Translations under genes and position numbers: made by a program
Part shown: positions 34,385 through 44,038 of the stretch, one piece after another
Position numbering within the stretch: the first letter of the stretch is position 1
How the letters are laid out: every line of letters starts with the position of its first letter
Assembly (NCBI GenBank): GCA_024349725.1
Contig: AP026064.1
Location: forward strand, 270,592 to 334,591
DNA length: 64,000 nt
Direction: 5' to 3'
Source: Arsenophonus endosymbiont of Ceratovacuna japonica
GTDB lineage: Bacteria; Pseudomonadota; Gammaproteobacteria; Enterobacterales; Enterobacteriaceae
Notes under the pieces: generated by a model
What the model was told of the DNA's origin: nothing
What the model saw: only the letters and a program-made list of their open reading frames with translations
Database searches by the model: none

Positions 34385-35033
34385 TTATTTTCCTAAAATT
34401 AATTTTTATTTCATATAAATAATTTTCAAAATTATCTCTAAATAAAATAAAAATAAAATTATAACATTTTATATTAATAATACAAAATATATCTGCTAAT
34501 AAAGAAAATTGTTAAATATAATTTAATAAAATTAAATAATTGAATATAAAATAATATTATTAATTTTATTATTTATCTTAATGTTTAGCATTAAATTAAT
34601 TATATTATTTAATTTATTTTATAATAAAATATATATAAATAAATAATATATATATAATAATATAGATTTTAATTATTTATTAATTAATTTATATTGTTTA
34701 ATATTATCTGTAATAGAAAAATTTTTTAATGAAAATTAAAATTTAATTCAATAATATAAAATATTTTTTATTTTTAATTATTTAGTTTATATATATTTTA
34801 TTATAATTAATTGTAAATAAATTTATTAATTAACATAAGTATATATTATTATATTAATATAATAATATATAATAATATATAAATTATAAGTAAATTATTA
34901 TTTTAATATAAAAAATTTTATTATTTATATATAAAATTTTTATTTTTAAATTAAAATACATAATTATTTTATAAATTTATTTTATAATTATATTAATATT
35001 TATTTTATTTTGTTAACATTAAACAAATAATCT
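34385..35033. other. Gene-free stretch where E. coli has aat
   Basis: About 650 bp between cydC and infA. Its length is close to that of aat (about 700 bp), but no Aat motif can be read. A 6-bp hairpin with a G-C closing pair (34578-34583 with 34589-34594) is the only structure noted. Confidence 0.5.
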
Positions 35034-36722
35034 TTATAATTGTAATAATTCTTTATAAGTAGATTGCTTAATAATTTTACCATCATCCATTACATATATT
35101 TGATTTATTTTTTCTAAAATATTTAATCTATGTGTAATTATTAATAAAGTTTTATTATAAAAATATTTTTGTAATTGAAATAATATTTTTTTTTCATTTT
35201 TCCCATCTAATCCTTCAGTAGGTTCATCTAATAAAATTACTGGTGTATTACATAATAATGCTCTTGCGATTCCTAATCTGCGTTGTTCACCACCTGAAAG
35301 TTGTCTACCTCCTTCACCTATCCAAACATTAAATCCTTGATTTTCAATTAAGTTATCTAAATTAACTTGTTTTAATATTTTTAATAATAAAATATTGCTT
35401 GCATCTTTTTTTGCTATTAGTAAATTATTACGTAAAGTATCACTAAAAATATACGTTCTTTGTGGTACTACAGTAATTAATTTACGTAAAGTTTTTTCAT
35501 TAAAATTATTAATTGGATAATCATTTATTAAAATTTTACCTGAATTAGCATCCCATGCTCTAGTTAATAATTGTAATAATGTAGATTTACCGCAACCAGT
35601 TTTACCTAATAGTGCAATATGTTGACCTGAATTAAGTGTTAAAGATATATTTTTTAATATTAATTGTGTTTGCTTAGGATAACTAAAGTATACTTTTTGT
35701 AATTTAATTGTAATTTCATTACTTATTATTATATTTGAATTAGGAAATATTATATCAGGTTTTTTATTAATTAATTCCATTAAACGGTTTGCTGAAGTCA
35801 TAACTTGTCCTAAGTATTGAAATGCAATAACTACCGGACCAATTATTTCAAATGATGATAAAATATAAAATACAAATAAAGATAGAAGATCTTCAGATTT
35901 ATTTTTTACACTAAAAATATCTGCTGCTATCCATATTAGTATAGTTATACTTATACCAGAAATAAAAATTATAATAGATTTAGATAGCGCAATTAATATA
36001 TATTGTTTTTGTTGATATTTTATCCAATTAGATTCTATTTTTGTTAATATTTTTCGAAAGTAAGGTAATGCATTAAAAATTGTTAATTCAGCTTGTGACT
36101 TAATAATATTAATTAAACAAGAACGATATTGACTATAAAATATAGTAATATTGTATCCTATTGATTTTCCTATTTTATAAAAGAAAAATGGTAAGATAAT
36201 TATTAAACATAATATAATTATTCCTAAAATAAGTGAAAGAGATAAGTTTAATATACTTAATGCTAAAGTTAGTAAAACAGTAATAATTAAAGCAGTACAT
36301 ATTGGAGCAAATATACGCAAATATAAGTGATCTAAATTTTCAACATCAATAACTAAACGATTAAGAATATCTCCTTGATTATAATCAATAATACCACTAG
36401 GTGAAAGTGGAAATAGTTTTTGAAATATAAATACTCTTAAATTAGATAAAACACGAAGTGTTATATCATGATTAATTAATCGTTCTATATAACGACTAAC
36501 AGTACGAATAATAGCAATACTACGAACACCAGCAGCTGGTAATATATAATTAAATGTATAAAGACCGGATACACCAGCAAGTGCTGTTCCAGTTAAAAAC
36601 CAAGAAGATAATGTTAAAAGACTAATATTAGTTAATACTACAAGAATACTTAATGTCATTCCAATATTTATTAATACCCAATAACGACGATATAAAATAA
36701 TAAAAGGTAGTAATATATTCAT
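35034..36722 (-). CDS. cydC: CydC subunit of the cysteine/glutathione exporter
   Basis: Half of the CydDC heterodimeric ABC exporter that carries cysteine and glutathione to the periplasm and is needed for cytochrome bd assembly. 562 residues from the chosen start (E. coli 573). Six membrane helices fill roughly residues 15-320. The nucleotide-binding domain has Walker A LGKTGCGKSTLLQ, signature LSGGEQRRLGIARALL and Walker B VILLDEPTEGLD. The frame is open to 36767, but MNILLPFIILYRRYW at 36722 matches the E. coli N-terminus, lies one base after the cydD stop (TAATATG) and follows AAAGAG, so that ATG is preferred. Confidence 0.94.
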   Translation of the reverse strand: MNILLPFIILYRRYWVLINIGMTLSILVVLTNISLLTLSSWFLTGTALAGVSGLYTFNYILPAAGVRSIAIIRTVSRYIERLINHDITLRVLSNLRVFIFQKLFPLSPSGIIDYNQGDILNRLVIDVENLDHLYLRIFAPICTALIITVLLTLALSILNLSLSLILGIIILCLIIILPFFFYKIGKSIGYNITIFYSQYRSCLINIIKSQAELTIFNALPYFRKILTKIESNWIKYQQKQYILIALSKSIIIFISGISITILIWIAADIFSVKNKSEDLLSLFVFYILSSFEIIGPVVIAFQYLGQVMTSANRLMELINKKPDIIFPNSNIIISNEITIKLQKVYFSYPKQTQLILKNISLTLNSGQHIALLGKTGCGKSTLLQLLTRAWDANSGKILINDYPINNFNEKTLRKLITVVPQRTYIFSDTLRNNLLIAKKDASNILLLKILKQVNLDNLIENQGFNVWIGEGGRQLSGGEQRRLGIARALLCNTPVILLDEPTEGLDGKNEKKILFQLQKYFYNKTLLIITHRLNILEKINQIYVMDDGKIIKQSTYKELLQL

Positions 36723-36723
36723 A

Positions 36724-38496
36724 TTATATCTCTTTTGTATAATAAGATAGTAGATTACTAAAAGCACCTTTAGATTTACTCAAGTAAGTATAAGTTCCTT
36801 GTTCAACAATTAAGCCATTTGACATTACTAATATTTGATCATATGAAGAAATTTCTTCAAATAAATGTGTAATTAATAAGGTTGTTTGTTTAATCGAAGC
36901 AATATTAAGTGTAGTCATTATATATTTTTCACTTTGTATATCGAGACTTGCTGTTGGTTCATCTAATAAAAGTAAATTACATGAATTTAATAGTGCTCTA
37001 GCTATAGCAATACGTTGAGCTTGACCAATAGATAATCTAGAAGCATTTTCTCCAATTTTAGTATTAACACCTTCAGGTAAATATTGTATAAATTCAGTTA
37101 AATAAGCATTATCTATAGCAATATTAATTTCTTCTATATTAACATTATTTGAATAAAGGAGTATATTATCAATGATAGTTTGTGCAGGTAAATGTGGATT
37201 TTGACCAACCCAACTAAGTTGTTTGCGCCAATTATTTATATTAATATCTCTTAGTTCAATTCCATTAATTGTTAATGAACCACGATATGGTAAAAATCCT
37301 AATAATACATTTAATAGCGAACTTTTTCCTGATCCACTTTCTCCTACTAAAGCTATACGCTGATTTGATGATATTGTTAAATTTAAAGGACCAGCTAAAA
37401 GTATATTATCATGAGAAAAGATTTCAAGATTTTTAGTAATAATCATTAAAGGTTGAGTTAATTCAATGAATTCATTATTTTGTAATTGCGATAATGGATT
37501 TTCTATATTATATAATAATTCAAATAAAGATTCTGCTGCACCTATTGCTTTTTCCTTATAATGATAATAAACACCTAAATCACGTAATGGTTGAAAAAAC
37601 TCTGGTGCTAATATTAAAGTTATAAATCCAGAAAAAAGTGTAATTGGTATATCATAATTACCAAAATGTAATTCACCTAAATATGAAAAACCAAAATATA
37701 CTGAAATAATTGCAATAAAAATTGATGTGAAAAACTCTAATACTGCAGATGAAAAAAATGCTATATATAAAACTTGCATAGTTCTTTGGCGAAATTCTTC
37801 AGTAGCATTAGTAATACTTTTGATTTCATTATTAATATTATAAAATAATCTTAAAGTATCTATTCCTCGTAAACGATCTAAAAATCTACCACTCAATCTA
37901 GATAAAGCAAGAAAATTTTTTTGATTAATATCAGAGGCCCCAGTTCCAATTAATATCATAAATAAAGGAATTAAAGGCGCAGTAATAAGTAAAATTAAAC
38001 CAGCAACCCAATTAATTGGGAATATTATAATTAGAATTATAATTGGAATAATAATAGATAAATATATTTGTGGTAAATATAGTGCATAATAATCATGAAC
38101 ATTCTCAATTTGTTCTAATATAATAGAAGCCCAACTACCAATTGGTTTATTTTTAACCCAAATAGGTCCTAATTGATCAAGTTTATTTAATACCATATTA
38201 CGAATCTTTTGACGAATAATTTTACCACTAATAAATCCAACATTTTCTCGTATAAAATTAATTATTGCTCTTAAAATAAATATATAAATAAGTAATATAA
38301 ATTTAGTAAATAATTGTTCTCTAGGTATATTATATATAATTAATGATTGTAAAATGGAAGATAAAATCCAAGCTTGTTTTATGATAAGAATAATACTAAT
38401 CATTCCTAATAATATAGATAAATATAACCAATATTTTGCTACTAATGATTGTTTTTTTAACCATTTAACTAATTCAGTTTGTTTATATTTATTCAT
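36724..38496 (-). CDS. cydD: CydD subunit of the cysteine/glutathione exporter
   Basis: Partner of CydC in the inner-membrane thiol exporter. It has 590 residues (E. coli 588) and aligns along its whole length (NKYKQTELVKWLKKQS at the start, APEFFQPLRDLGVYYHYKEKA before the ATPase domain). ATPase motifs: Walker A GESGSGKSSLLN, signature LSIGQAQRIAIARALL and Walker B LLLLDEPTASLD. cydD precedes cydC with one base between them, a tight operon as in E. coli. The gshA product glutathione is one of its substrates. Confidence 0.97.
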   Translation of the reverse strand: MNKYKQTELVKWLKKQSLVAKYWLYLSILLGMISIILIIKQAWILSSILQSLIIYNIPREQLFTKFILLIYIFILRAIINFIRENVGFISGKIIRQKIRNMVLNKLDQLGPIWVKNKPIGSWASIILEQIENVHDYYALYLPQIYLSIIIPIIILIIIFPINWVAGLILLITAPLIPLFMILIGTGASDINQKNFLALSRLSGRFLDRLRGIDTLRLFYNINNEIKSITNATEEFRQRTMQVLYIAFFSSAVLEFFTSIFIAIISVYFGFSYLGELHFGNYDIPITLFSGFITLILAPEFFQPLRDLGVYYHYKEKAIGAAESLFELLYNIENPLSQLQNNEFIELTQPLMIITKNLEIFSHDNILLAGPLNLTISSNQRIALVGESGSGKSSLLNVLLGFLPYRGSLTINGIELRDININNWRKQLSWVGQNPHLPAQTIIDNILLYSNNVNIEEINIAIDNAYLTEFIQYLPEGVNTKIGENASRLSIGQAQRIAIARALLNSCNLLLLDEPTASLDIQSEKYIMTTLNIASIKQTTLLITHLFEEISSYDQILVMSNGLIVEQGTYTYLSKSKGAFSNLLSYYTKEI

Positions 38497-39154
38497 AATA
38501 TTAATATTAAGTTAATTATTATAATTTATTAATTTTAATTTTTAATAAATATTATAATTTATAAATGTTTTTAAATATAATATATAATTATAATAAATAA
38601 ATATTTTAATATAAGATATATGATAATTAATAGTATAATTTGAAGTAAAATAATTTTTTTTTTAATAATATACATAAATAACATATTAAAATTATAATTC
38701 ATATCATTATATTAGTAAATAATTAATTTATGCATTAAATAATAAATTATTTACTTTTTTATAAAGCTAAATTTTTATTAATAATTAATAATTAATTATT
38801 TATTATTATATAGATTTTATATATTTTATTAATAATTTATTATTTATTATAAATATTTTGAAATAAAATTTAATAATACTTTACTTATTAAAATCATAAA
38901 TAAATGAACATGATTATTTATATTTATATTATATTATTTTATATAATTAATAATTATTTATTATATAAAATAAAAAATAATTTATATAAATATTTATTAG
39001 TTTTATATTTTATTGATTTTATTTTATAGAATATATAAGTATATAATATAATAATATATAAATTAATATATCTTATATTTAATATTATAAATTTTCATTT
39101 AGATATTATATTTAATAATTTAATATCATATATATTTCATAATAGAGAAATTCA
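38497..39154. other. Gene-free stretch between diverging cydD and holD
   Basis: About 660 bp, nearly pure A/T; promoters for both genes must lie here but none can be told from background. Confidence 0.5.
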
Positions 39155-39547
39155 ATGATAAATAGATATCAATTATTAAAATATATGGGTATTGTACAAT
39201 GGATATTACGTAATACAGTAATATTTTGTGATAAATCTGGTATATTTGTTACTAAATCTAATAAATTAATAGTTATTTCTGATGAATATATTGATTTAAA
39301 TAATCTTTTAGTAAAAGATATTTTAAGATCAATGGGGATAAAAAGTAATCATGTATATTGTATTTTAACCAAAGAAATATTATTTTTACCAAAAGAAATT
39401 ATTTATCCTTGTTGGATATTAGGTAATAAATTACCTATTAATTCAAAACAATGGATTATTTATACTTCACCATTATCAGAAATCTATTTTAATCCTAAAT
39501 TAAAACGTAATTTATGGATGCAAATATGCAATATTAAAAAAAAATAA
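39155..39547 (+). CDS. holD: DNA polymerase III psi subunit
   Basis: Small clamp-loader-associated subunit that links chi (and through it SSB) to the tau/gamma complex. It has 130 residues (E. coli 137). Similarity to HolD is spread over the protein: LLKYMGIVQWILRN (LQQLGITQWSLRR), LLVKDILRSMGI (LVSDVLRALTV), LFLP, CWILG, and NPKLKRNLWMQIC (NPTARAALWQQIC). The N-terminal region that binds the clamp loader is kept. The last residues are a lysine run in place of the E. coli tail. The rimI gene that overlaps holD in E. coli is missing. The ATG follows GAGAAATTCA. The protein family diverges fast, so the call rests on these scattered but ordered matches. Confidence 0.85.
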   Translation: MINRYQLLKYMGIVQWILRNTVIFCDKSGIFVTKSNKLIVISDEYIDLNNLLVKDILRSMGIKSNHVYCILTKEILFLPKEIIYPCWILGNKLPINSKQWIIYTSPLSEIYFNPKLKRNLWMQICNIKKK

Positions 39548-39953
39548 ATTTAAAATAAATAAAGACCTAATTTTTTTTTTATTTTTTATTATTATGTAAT
39601 TATTAAATTAAAATATTTTTTAATTTAATAATTAAAAGTAATTTTATTAATTTTATTTTTTACTAAATATTTATTTAATATAATTAATTTTAATTAAAAT
39701 ATAAAATTATATGTTAAATTTAATTAAAAAAGATATTATTGATAAATAGTTAATTAAATATTATAATAATAATATTAATAATTATTTTATATATAAGTTT
39801 TATTCTAAAATAAATAATTTTTTTAAAATAGATAAAAATAAAATTTATCTATAAATATTTTTAATAAAATATTATGTTAAATAAAACTTCAAATTATTAA
39901 ATGTAATTAAATAATTATAATATATTATTTAATATATATGAAGGACAAATAAT
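39548..39953. other. Gene-free stretch between holD and fpr
   Basis: About 400 bp, AT-rich; a run of ten T follows aaagaccta about 25 bases behind holD and could help end transcription. No trace of rimI. Confidence 0.5.
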
Positions 39954-40700
39954 ATGACTAATTGGGTAATTGGAAAAATTATTAAAAATCATAAATGGAC
40001 AGATTCATTATTTAGTTTAATTTTAGAAGCTCCAATTAAACCATTTATGGCTGGACAATTTACTAAACTTGCATTAGAAATAAATGGGAAACGTATTCAA
40101 CGTGCTTATTCTTATGTTAATGCTCCTAATAATAATCAATTAGAATTTTATCTTATCAATGTACCAAAGGGAAATCTTAGTCCTTATCTTAAAGAATTAA
40201 AATTTAATGATTCTATTTACATTTCATATGAAGCTTCTGGTTGTTTTGTATTAGAGGAATTACCATGTTGCGAAATTTTATGGATGCTATCAACAGGTAC
40301 TGCAATTGGACCTTTTTTATCTATTTTACAATTTGGTCAAAATTTAACAAAATTTAAACAAATAATTCTCGTACATTCAGTACGTTATGCTAAAGATTTA
40401 AGTTATTTACCATTAATGAAAAAATTAGAAAAACGATATAAAGGAAAATTAAAAATTCAAACTATTATTAGTCGTGAAAATAAAATAGGTTCTCTTACTG
40501 GACGTGTTACAAATTTAATTGAAAATGGTCAATTAGAATATATTGTAAAAGCAAAAATTCATAATTCAAATAGTCATGTTATGCTTTGTGGTAATCCACA
40601 AATGATTAAAGATACTCAAAATTTATTAAAAAATCAAAGAGAAATGAATAAATATATACGATATAAAACAGGACAAATTACTAGTGAGCAATATTGGTAA
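39954..40700 (+). CDS. fpr: Ferredoxin/flavodoxin-NADP reductase
   Basis: FAD enzyme moving electrons between NADPH and ferredoxin or flavodoxin. It has 248 residues, as in E. coli. The FAD-binding motif is QRAYSYVNAP; the NADP domain shows LSTGTAIGPFLSI, LVHSVRYAKDLSYLP and MLCGNPQMIKDTQ; the C-terminal tryptophan (SEQYW) stacks on the flavin in this family. GGACAA precedes the ATG. No ferredoxin or flavodoxin gene lies in this window; likely users are Fe-S assembly or radical enzymes elsewhere in the genome. Confidence 0.97.
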   Translation: MTNWVIGKIIKNHKWTDSLFSLILEAPIKPFMAGQFTKLALEINGKRIQRAYSYVNAPNNNQLEFYLINVPKGNLSPYLKELKFNDSIYISYEASGCFVLEELPCCEILWMLSTGTAIGPFLSILQFGQNLTKFKQIILVHSVRYAKDLSYLPLMKKLEKRYKGKLKIQTIISRENKIGSLTGRVTNLIENGQLEYIVKAKIHNSNSHVMLCGNPQMIKDTQNLLKNQREMNKYIRYKTGQITSEQYW

Positions 40701-41181
40701 ATAAAAATAAATTTTAATAAATATAAAAATTAATTTTATATTAAAAATATTAAATATTATATTACTTAATTTTTTATATTTTATATTTTTAATTTTACAT
40801 AAAATTTATGATTAATAATTTAAGATATTAAATATTAAAAATAAAATTTATTTTATTGTTAATATTAATATACAATTACTAAAATATATTATGATAATAA
40901 TACAAATAAATATTAATTATTTTACTTTATAAATATATAATTATTTATTATAAAATAATTTTAATTTAATTAAAATAATACAATTAATTTTCAACAAAAT
41001 ATTTAAATAAAATATTATTAAATTAATTCATTATTATATTTATTATAATAATTAAATATTATTTATAATTAATATTAAAATTTTATTTTTTTAAGAAAAA
41101 TAAAAATTGTTATATTATATATTATAATTTTATTAAAAAATAATAATTTTTTAATATTGATTATATAAAATATAATATTAA
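40701..41181. other. Gene-free stretch between converging fpr and fbaA
   Basis: About 480 bp of nearly pure A/T, no coding sequence seen. Confidence 0.5.
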
Positions 41182-42264
41182 TTAATGTAATACATTAATA
41201 CAATTCAATTCTTTATATGCAAATTCTAAACGTTTTATCATAGAAATTTGACCCGCTCGTAGCCAAATACGAGGATCATAATATTTTTTATTAGGTTTAT
41301 CTTCACTTTCTGGATTACCTAATTGACTCTGTAAATAATATTTATATTTTTTATAATAATATAAAATACCTTCCCAAGTAGCCCATTGAGTATCAGTATC
41401 AATATTCATTTTTACCACGCCATAATTAACTGCTTCTTTAATTTCTGCAGAACTAGATCCTGAACCACCGTGAAAAACAAAATTTATATTATTCATCATT
41501 GGTAAATTAAATTTATGCATAACATATTCTTGTGAATTTTTTAGTATTTTTGGTATTAATTTAACATTACCTGGTTTATAAACACCATGTACATTACCAA
41601 AAGATGCAGCAATTGTAAATTTATTACTAATTTTACTTAATTTTTCATATGCATAAGCAACCTCTTTTGGTTGAGTATAAAGATATGAACTATCTAAACT
41701 AGATTTATCAATCCCATCTTCTTCACCGCCAGTGCAACCTAACTCTATTTCTAATGTCATATCTATTTTACTTGTCTGTTGTAAATATTTAGAACAAATT
41801 TCAATATTTTTTATTAATGATTCTTCAGATAAATCAATCATATGTGATGAAAATAATGGCTTACCATTTATTTTATAATATTTTTTCCCAGCATCTAACA
41901 AACCATCAATCCAAGGAAGTAGTTTATATCCGCAATGATCAGTATGTAATATTACAACTACACCATAATATTTTGCCATTTGATGTACATGATAAGCACC
42001 AGAAATTGCTCCCAAAATAGCAGCTTGCTGATTATTTGTTTTTAGACCTTTACCAGCTATAAAAGCAGCGCCACCATTAGAAAATTGTATAATAATAGGA
42101 GAACCAATTTTTGAAGCAGTTTCTAAAACAGCATTAATTGAATCTGTACCTATGCAATTTACTGCTGGTAAGGCAAATTTATTTTCTTTAGCAAAAGTAA
42201 AAATTTTCTGCACATCATTTCCAGTTATAACACCTGGTTTTACAAAATTTAATATTTTAGACAT
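41182..42264 (-). CDS. fbaA: Class II fructose-bisphosphate aldolase
   Basis: Zinc-dependent aldolase of glycolysis splitting fructose 1,6-bisphosphate. It has 360 residues (E. coli 359). Zinc and active-site motifs: LHTDHCGYKLLPWIDG, ELGCTGGEEDG, GNVHGVYKPGNVKL and FHGGSGSS; GVVKMNIDTDTQWATW follows. It starts 61 bp after pgk, the conserved pgk-fbaA order. An AATAGGAT ribosome binding site sits before the ATG. Confidence 0.98.
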   Translation of the reverse strand: MSKILNFVKPGVITGNDVQKIFTFAKENKFALPAVNCIGTDSINAVLETASKIGSPIIIQFSNGGAAFIAGKGLKTNNQQAAILGAISGAYHVHQMAKYYGVVVILHTDHCGYKLLPWIDGLLDAGKKYYKINGKPLFSSHMIDLSEESLIKNIEICSKYLQQTSKIDMTLEIELGCTGGEEDGIDKSSLDSSYLYTQPKEVAYAYEKLSKISNKFTIAASFGNVHGVYKPGNVKLIPKILKNSQEYVMHKFNLPMMNNINFVFHGGSGSSSAEIKEAVNYGVVKMNIDTDTQWATWEGILYYYKKYKYYLQSQLGNPESEDKPNKKYYDPRIWLRAGQISMIKRLEFAYKELNCINVLH

Positions 42265-42325
42265 AAAAAAAATCCTATTATTAAAGTAATATTAATTCTT
42301 ATGGTTATTTATTTAAATATAATTA

Positions 42326-43486
42326 CTACTTTGCTCGTTTTTCTAGCATAATAACTGAAGGTAATTTTTTACCTTCTAAAAATTTAAGAAAGGCACCTCC
42401 ACCAGTAGAAGTATAAGAGATTTTATTTTTTATACCAAATAAATCAATAGCTGATAATGTATCACCACCACCTGCAATAGAAAAAGCATCACTTTCTGCA
42501 ATTGCTTGAGAAATAATTTTTGTACCATAACTAAAATTATAGAATTCAAAAACTCCAATAGGACCATTCCATAAAATTGTTTTTGATTTTTTAATAATAT
42601 TTACTAAATGTTTAATTGTTTCTTTGCCTAAATCTAAAATTTGTTCATTATTTTTTATATCATCGATTCTTTTAGTTATAGATGTTGCTGTTTTAGAAAA
42701 TTCCGTTGCTACACAAACATCAATTGGAATGTAAATATTACAAATTGATAATAATTTTTTTGCTTCTGGAATTAAATTTTTTTCATATAAAGAATTACCT
42801 ATTTTATAACCTTTAGCAGCAATAAAAGTATTTGCAATACCACCACCAACAATAATATAATCAGCTATTTTAGATAATGAATTTAAAATAGTTAATTTAG
42901 TTGAGATTTTTGAACCACCAACAATAGCAACCATTGGATGAGTAGGTTTTTTTAAGGCTTGACTTAATGCATCTAATTCAGAAGATAATAATGGTCCTGC
43001 GCATGCTATAGGAGCAAATTTTATTACACCATGAGTTGATGCTTGAGTGCGGTGAGCAGTACCAAATGCATCCATTACATATATATCACATAGTTCAGCG
43101 TATTTTTTAGATAAAATTTGATCATCTTTTTTTTCACCTTTGTTAAATCGTACATTTTCAAGAACTATAATTTCTTTATTATTAACTTCAATTCCATTTA
43201 AATAATTATTTACTAAATTAATAGGATAATTAATTTTATGTGATAAATAATTTACAATTGGTTTTAATGAAAATTTTTCATTATATTCACCTTCAATTGG
43301 CTGACCTAAATGAGATGATATTATTATTTTTGCACCTTTCTTTAAAGCTATTTCAATTGTAGGTAAAAAAGCTTTAATTCTTGCATCATTAATAATTTTC
43401 CCATTTTCAATAGGAACATTTAAATCTGCTCGAATTAATATTTTTTTATTATATAAATTTAAATCAATCATTTTAATTATAGACAT
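42326..43486 (-). CDS. pgk: Phosphoglycerate kinase
   Basis: Glycolytic kinase making ATP from 1,3-bisphosphoglycerate. 386 residues from the chosen start (E. coli 387). Motifs: [50 protein letters not shown] and AGGGDTLSA. The frame is open five codons further up to 43501, but [11 protein letters not shown] at 43486 matches the E. coli start and is preceded by GAGAAAAT. In E. coli epd lies directly upstream; here only 550 bp of AT-rich DNA separate pgk from tkt. Confidence 0.97.
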   Translation of the reverse strand: MSIIKMIDLNLYNKKILIRADLNVPIENGKIINDARIKAFLPTIEIALKKGAKIIISSHLGQPIEGEYNEKFSLKPIVNYLSHKINYPINLVNNYLNGIEVNNKEIIVLENVRFNKGEKKDDQILSKKYAELCDIYVMDAFGTAHRTQASTHGVIKFAPIACAGPLLSSELDALSQALKKPTHPMVAIVGGSKISTKLTILNSLSKIADYIIVGGGIANTFIAAKGYKIGNSLYEKNLIPEAKKLLSICNIYIPIDVCVATEFSKTATSITKRIDDIKNNEQILDLGKETIKHLVNIIKKSKTILWNGPIGVFEFYNFSYGTKIISQAIAESDAFSIAGGGDTLSAIDLFGIKNKISYTSTGGGAFLKFLEGKKLPSVIMLEKRAK

Positions 43487-44038
43487 GGCATATTTTCTCA
43501 TTAATTATTTAAATTATTAATTTATAATATGTTTATTAATATATATTTATATTATTATAACTATATAATAATATAAATATATATTATTATAAATTGACAT
43601 TTTAAATTAAATAATATTTTATTTATTTATATTTTGTAATATTTATTATAATTTTAATATGAATCATTATGTAAATTATTCTTTATTATAATAATTAATT
43701 AATTGTCTTTAAATTATTTTAAATTTTATATATTTACTATTAAAGTAATATTTATTATATTAATAAATATTACTTTAATAAAATTTAAAATTTAGGTAAT
43801 ATTTTATAATTTTAATAATTAATTTATTATTAAATATAATAATAAATTATTTAACAATATTTATTTTAAATTATATTAAATAAAATAAATATGTAATATA
43901 TTTAAATATTACATATTATTTATTTATTTTAAAATATAAATTTTATTATATTTATTTTAATTTAATCATTAATTGATTAAATTTTAAAAAAATATATATT
44001 TATATATAATAATATATATATAAATATAAAAAAATTAA
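43487..44038. other. Gene-free stretch between tkt and pgk where E. coli has epd
   Basis: About 550 bp, AT-rich. No epd remnant can be read. It contains a 20-bp perfect hairpin (43738-43780), listed separately. Confidence 0.55.
43738..43780 (-). terminator. 20-bp perfect hairpin behind tkt
   Basis: Arms 43738-43757 and 43761-43780 are exact reverse complements around a 3-base loop (tat), with one G/C pair. It lies 260 bases after the tkt stop and 250 bases before the pgk start, so it could separate the two transcription units or shape the pgk leader. Confidence 0.5.

Noticed and set aside
36723..36767. Upstream start for cydC giving 15 extra residues
   Set aside because: It would lie inside cydD, has no E. 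coli counterpart, and the ATG at 36722 directly follows the cydD stop with a ribosome binding site.
43487..43501. Upstream start for pgk
   Set aside because: The extra five residues have no counterpart in Pgk, and the inner ATG is preceded by GAGAAAAT.
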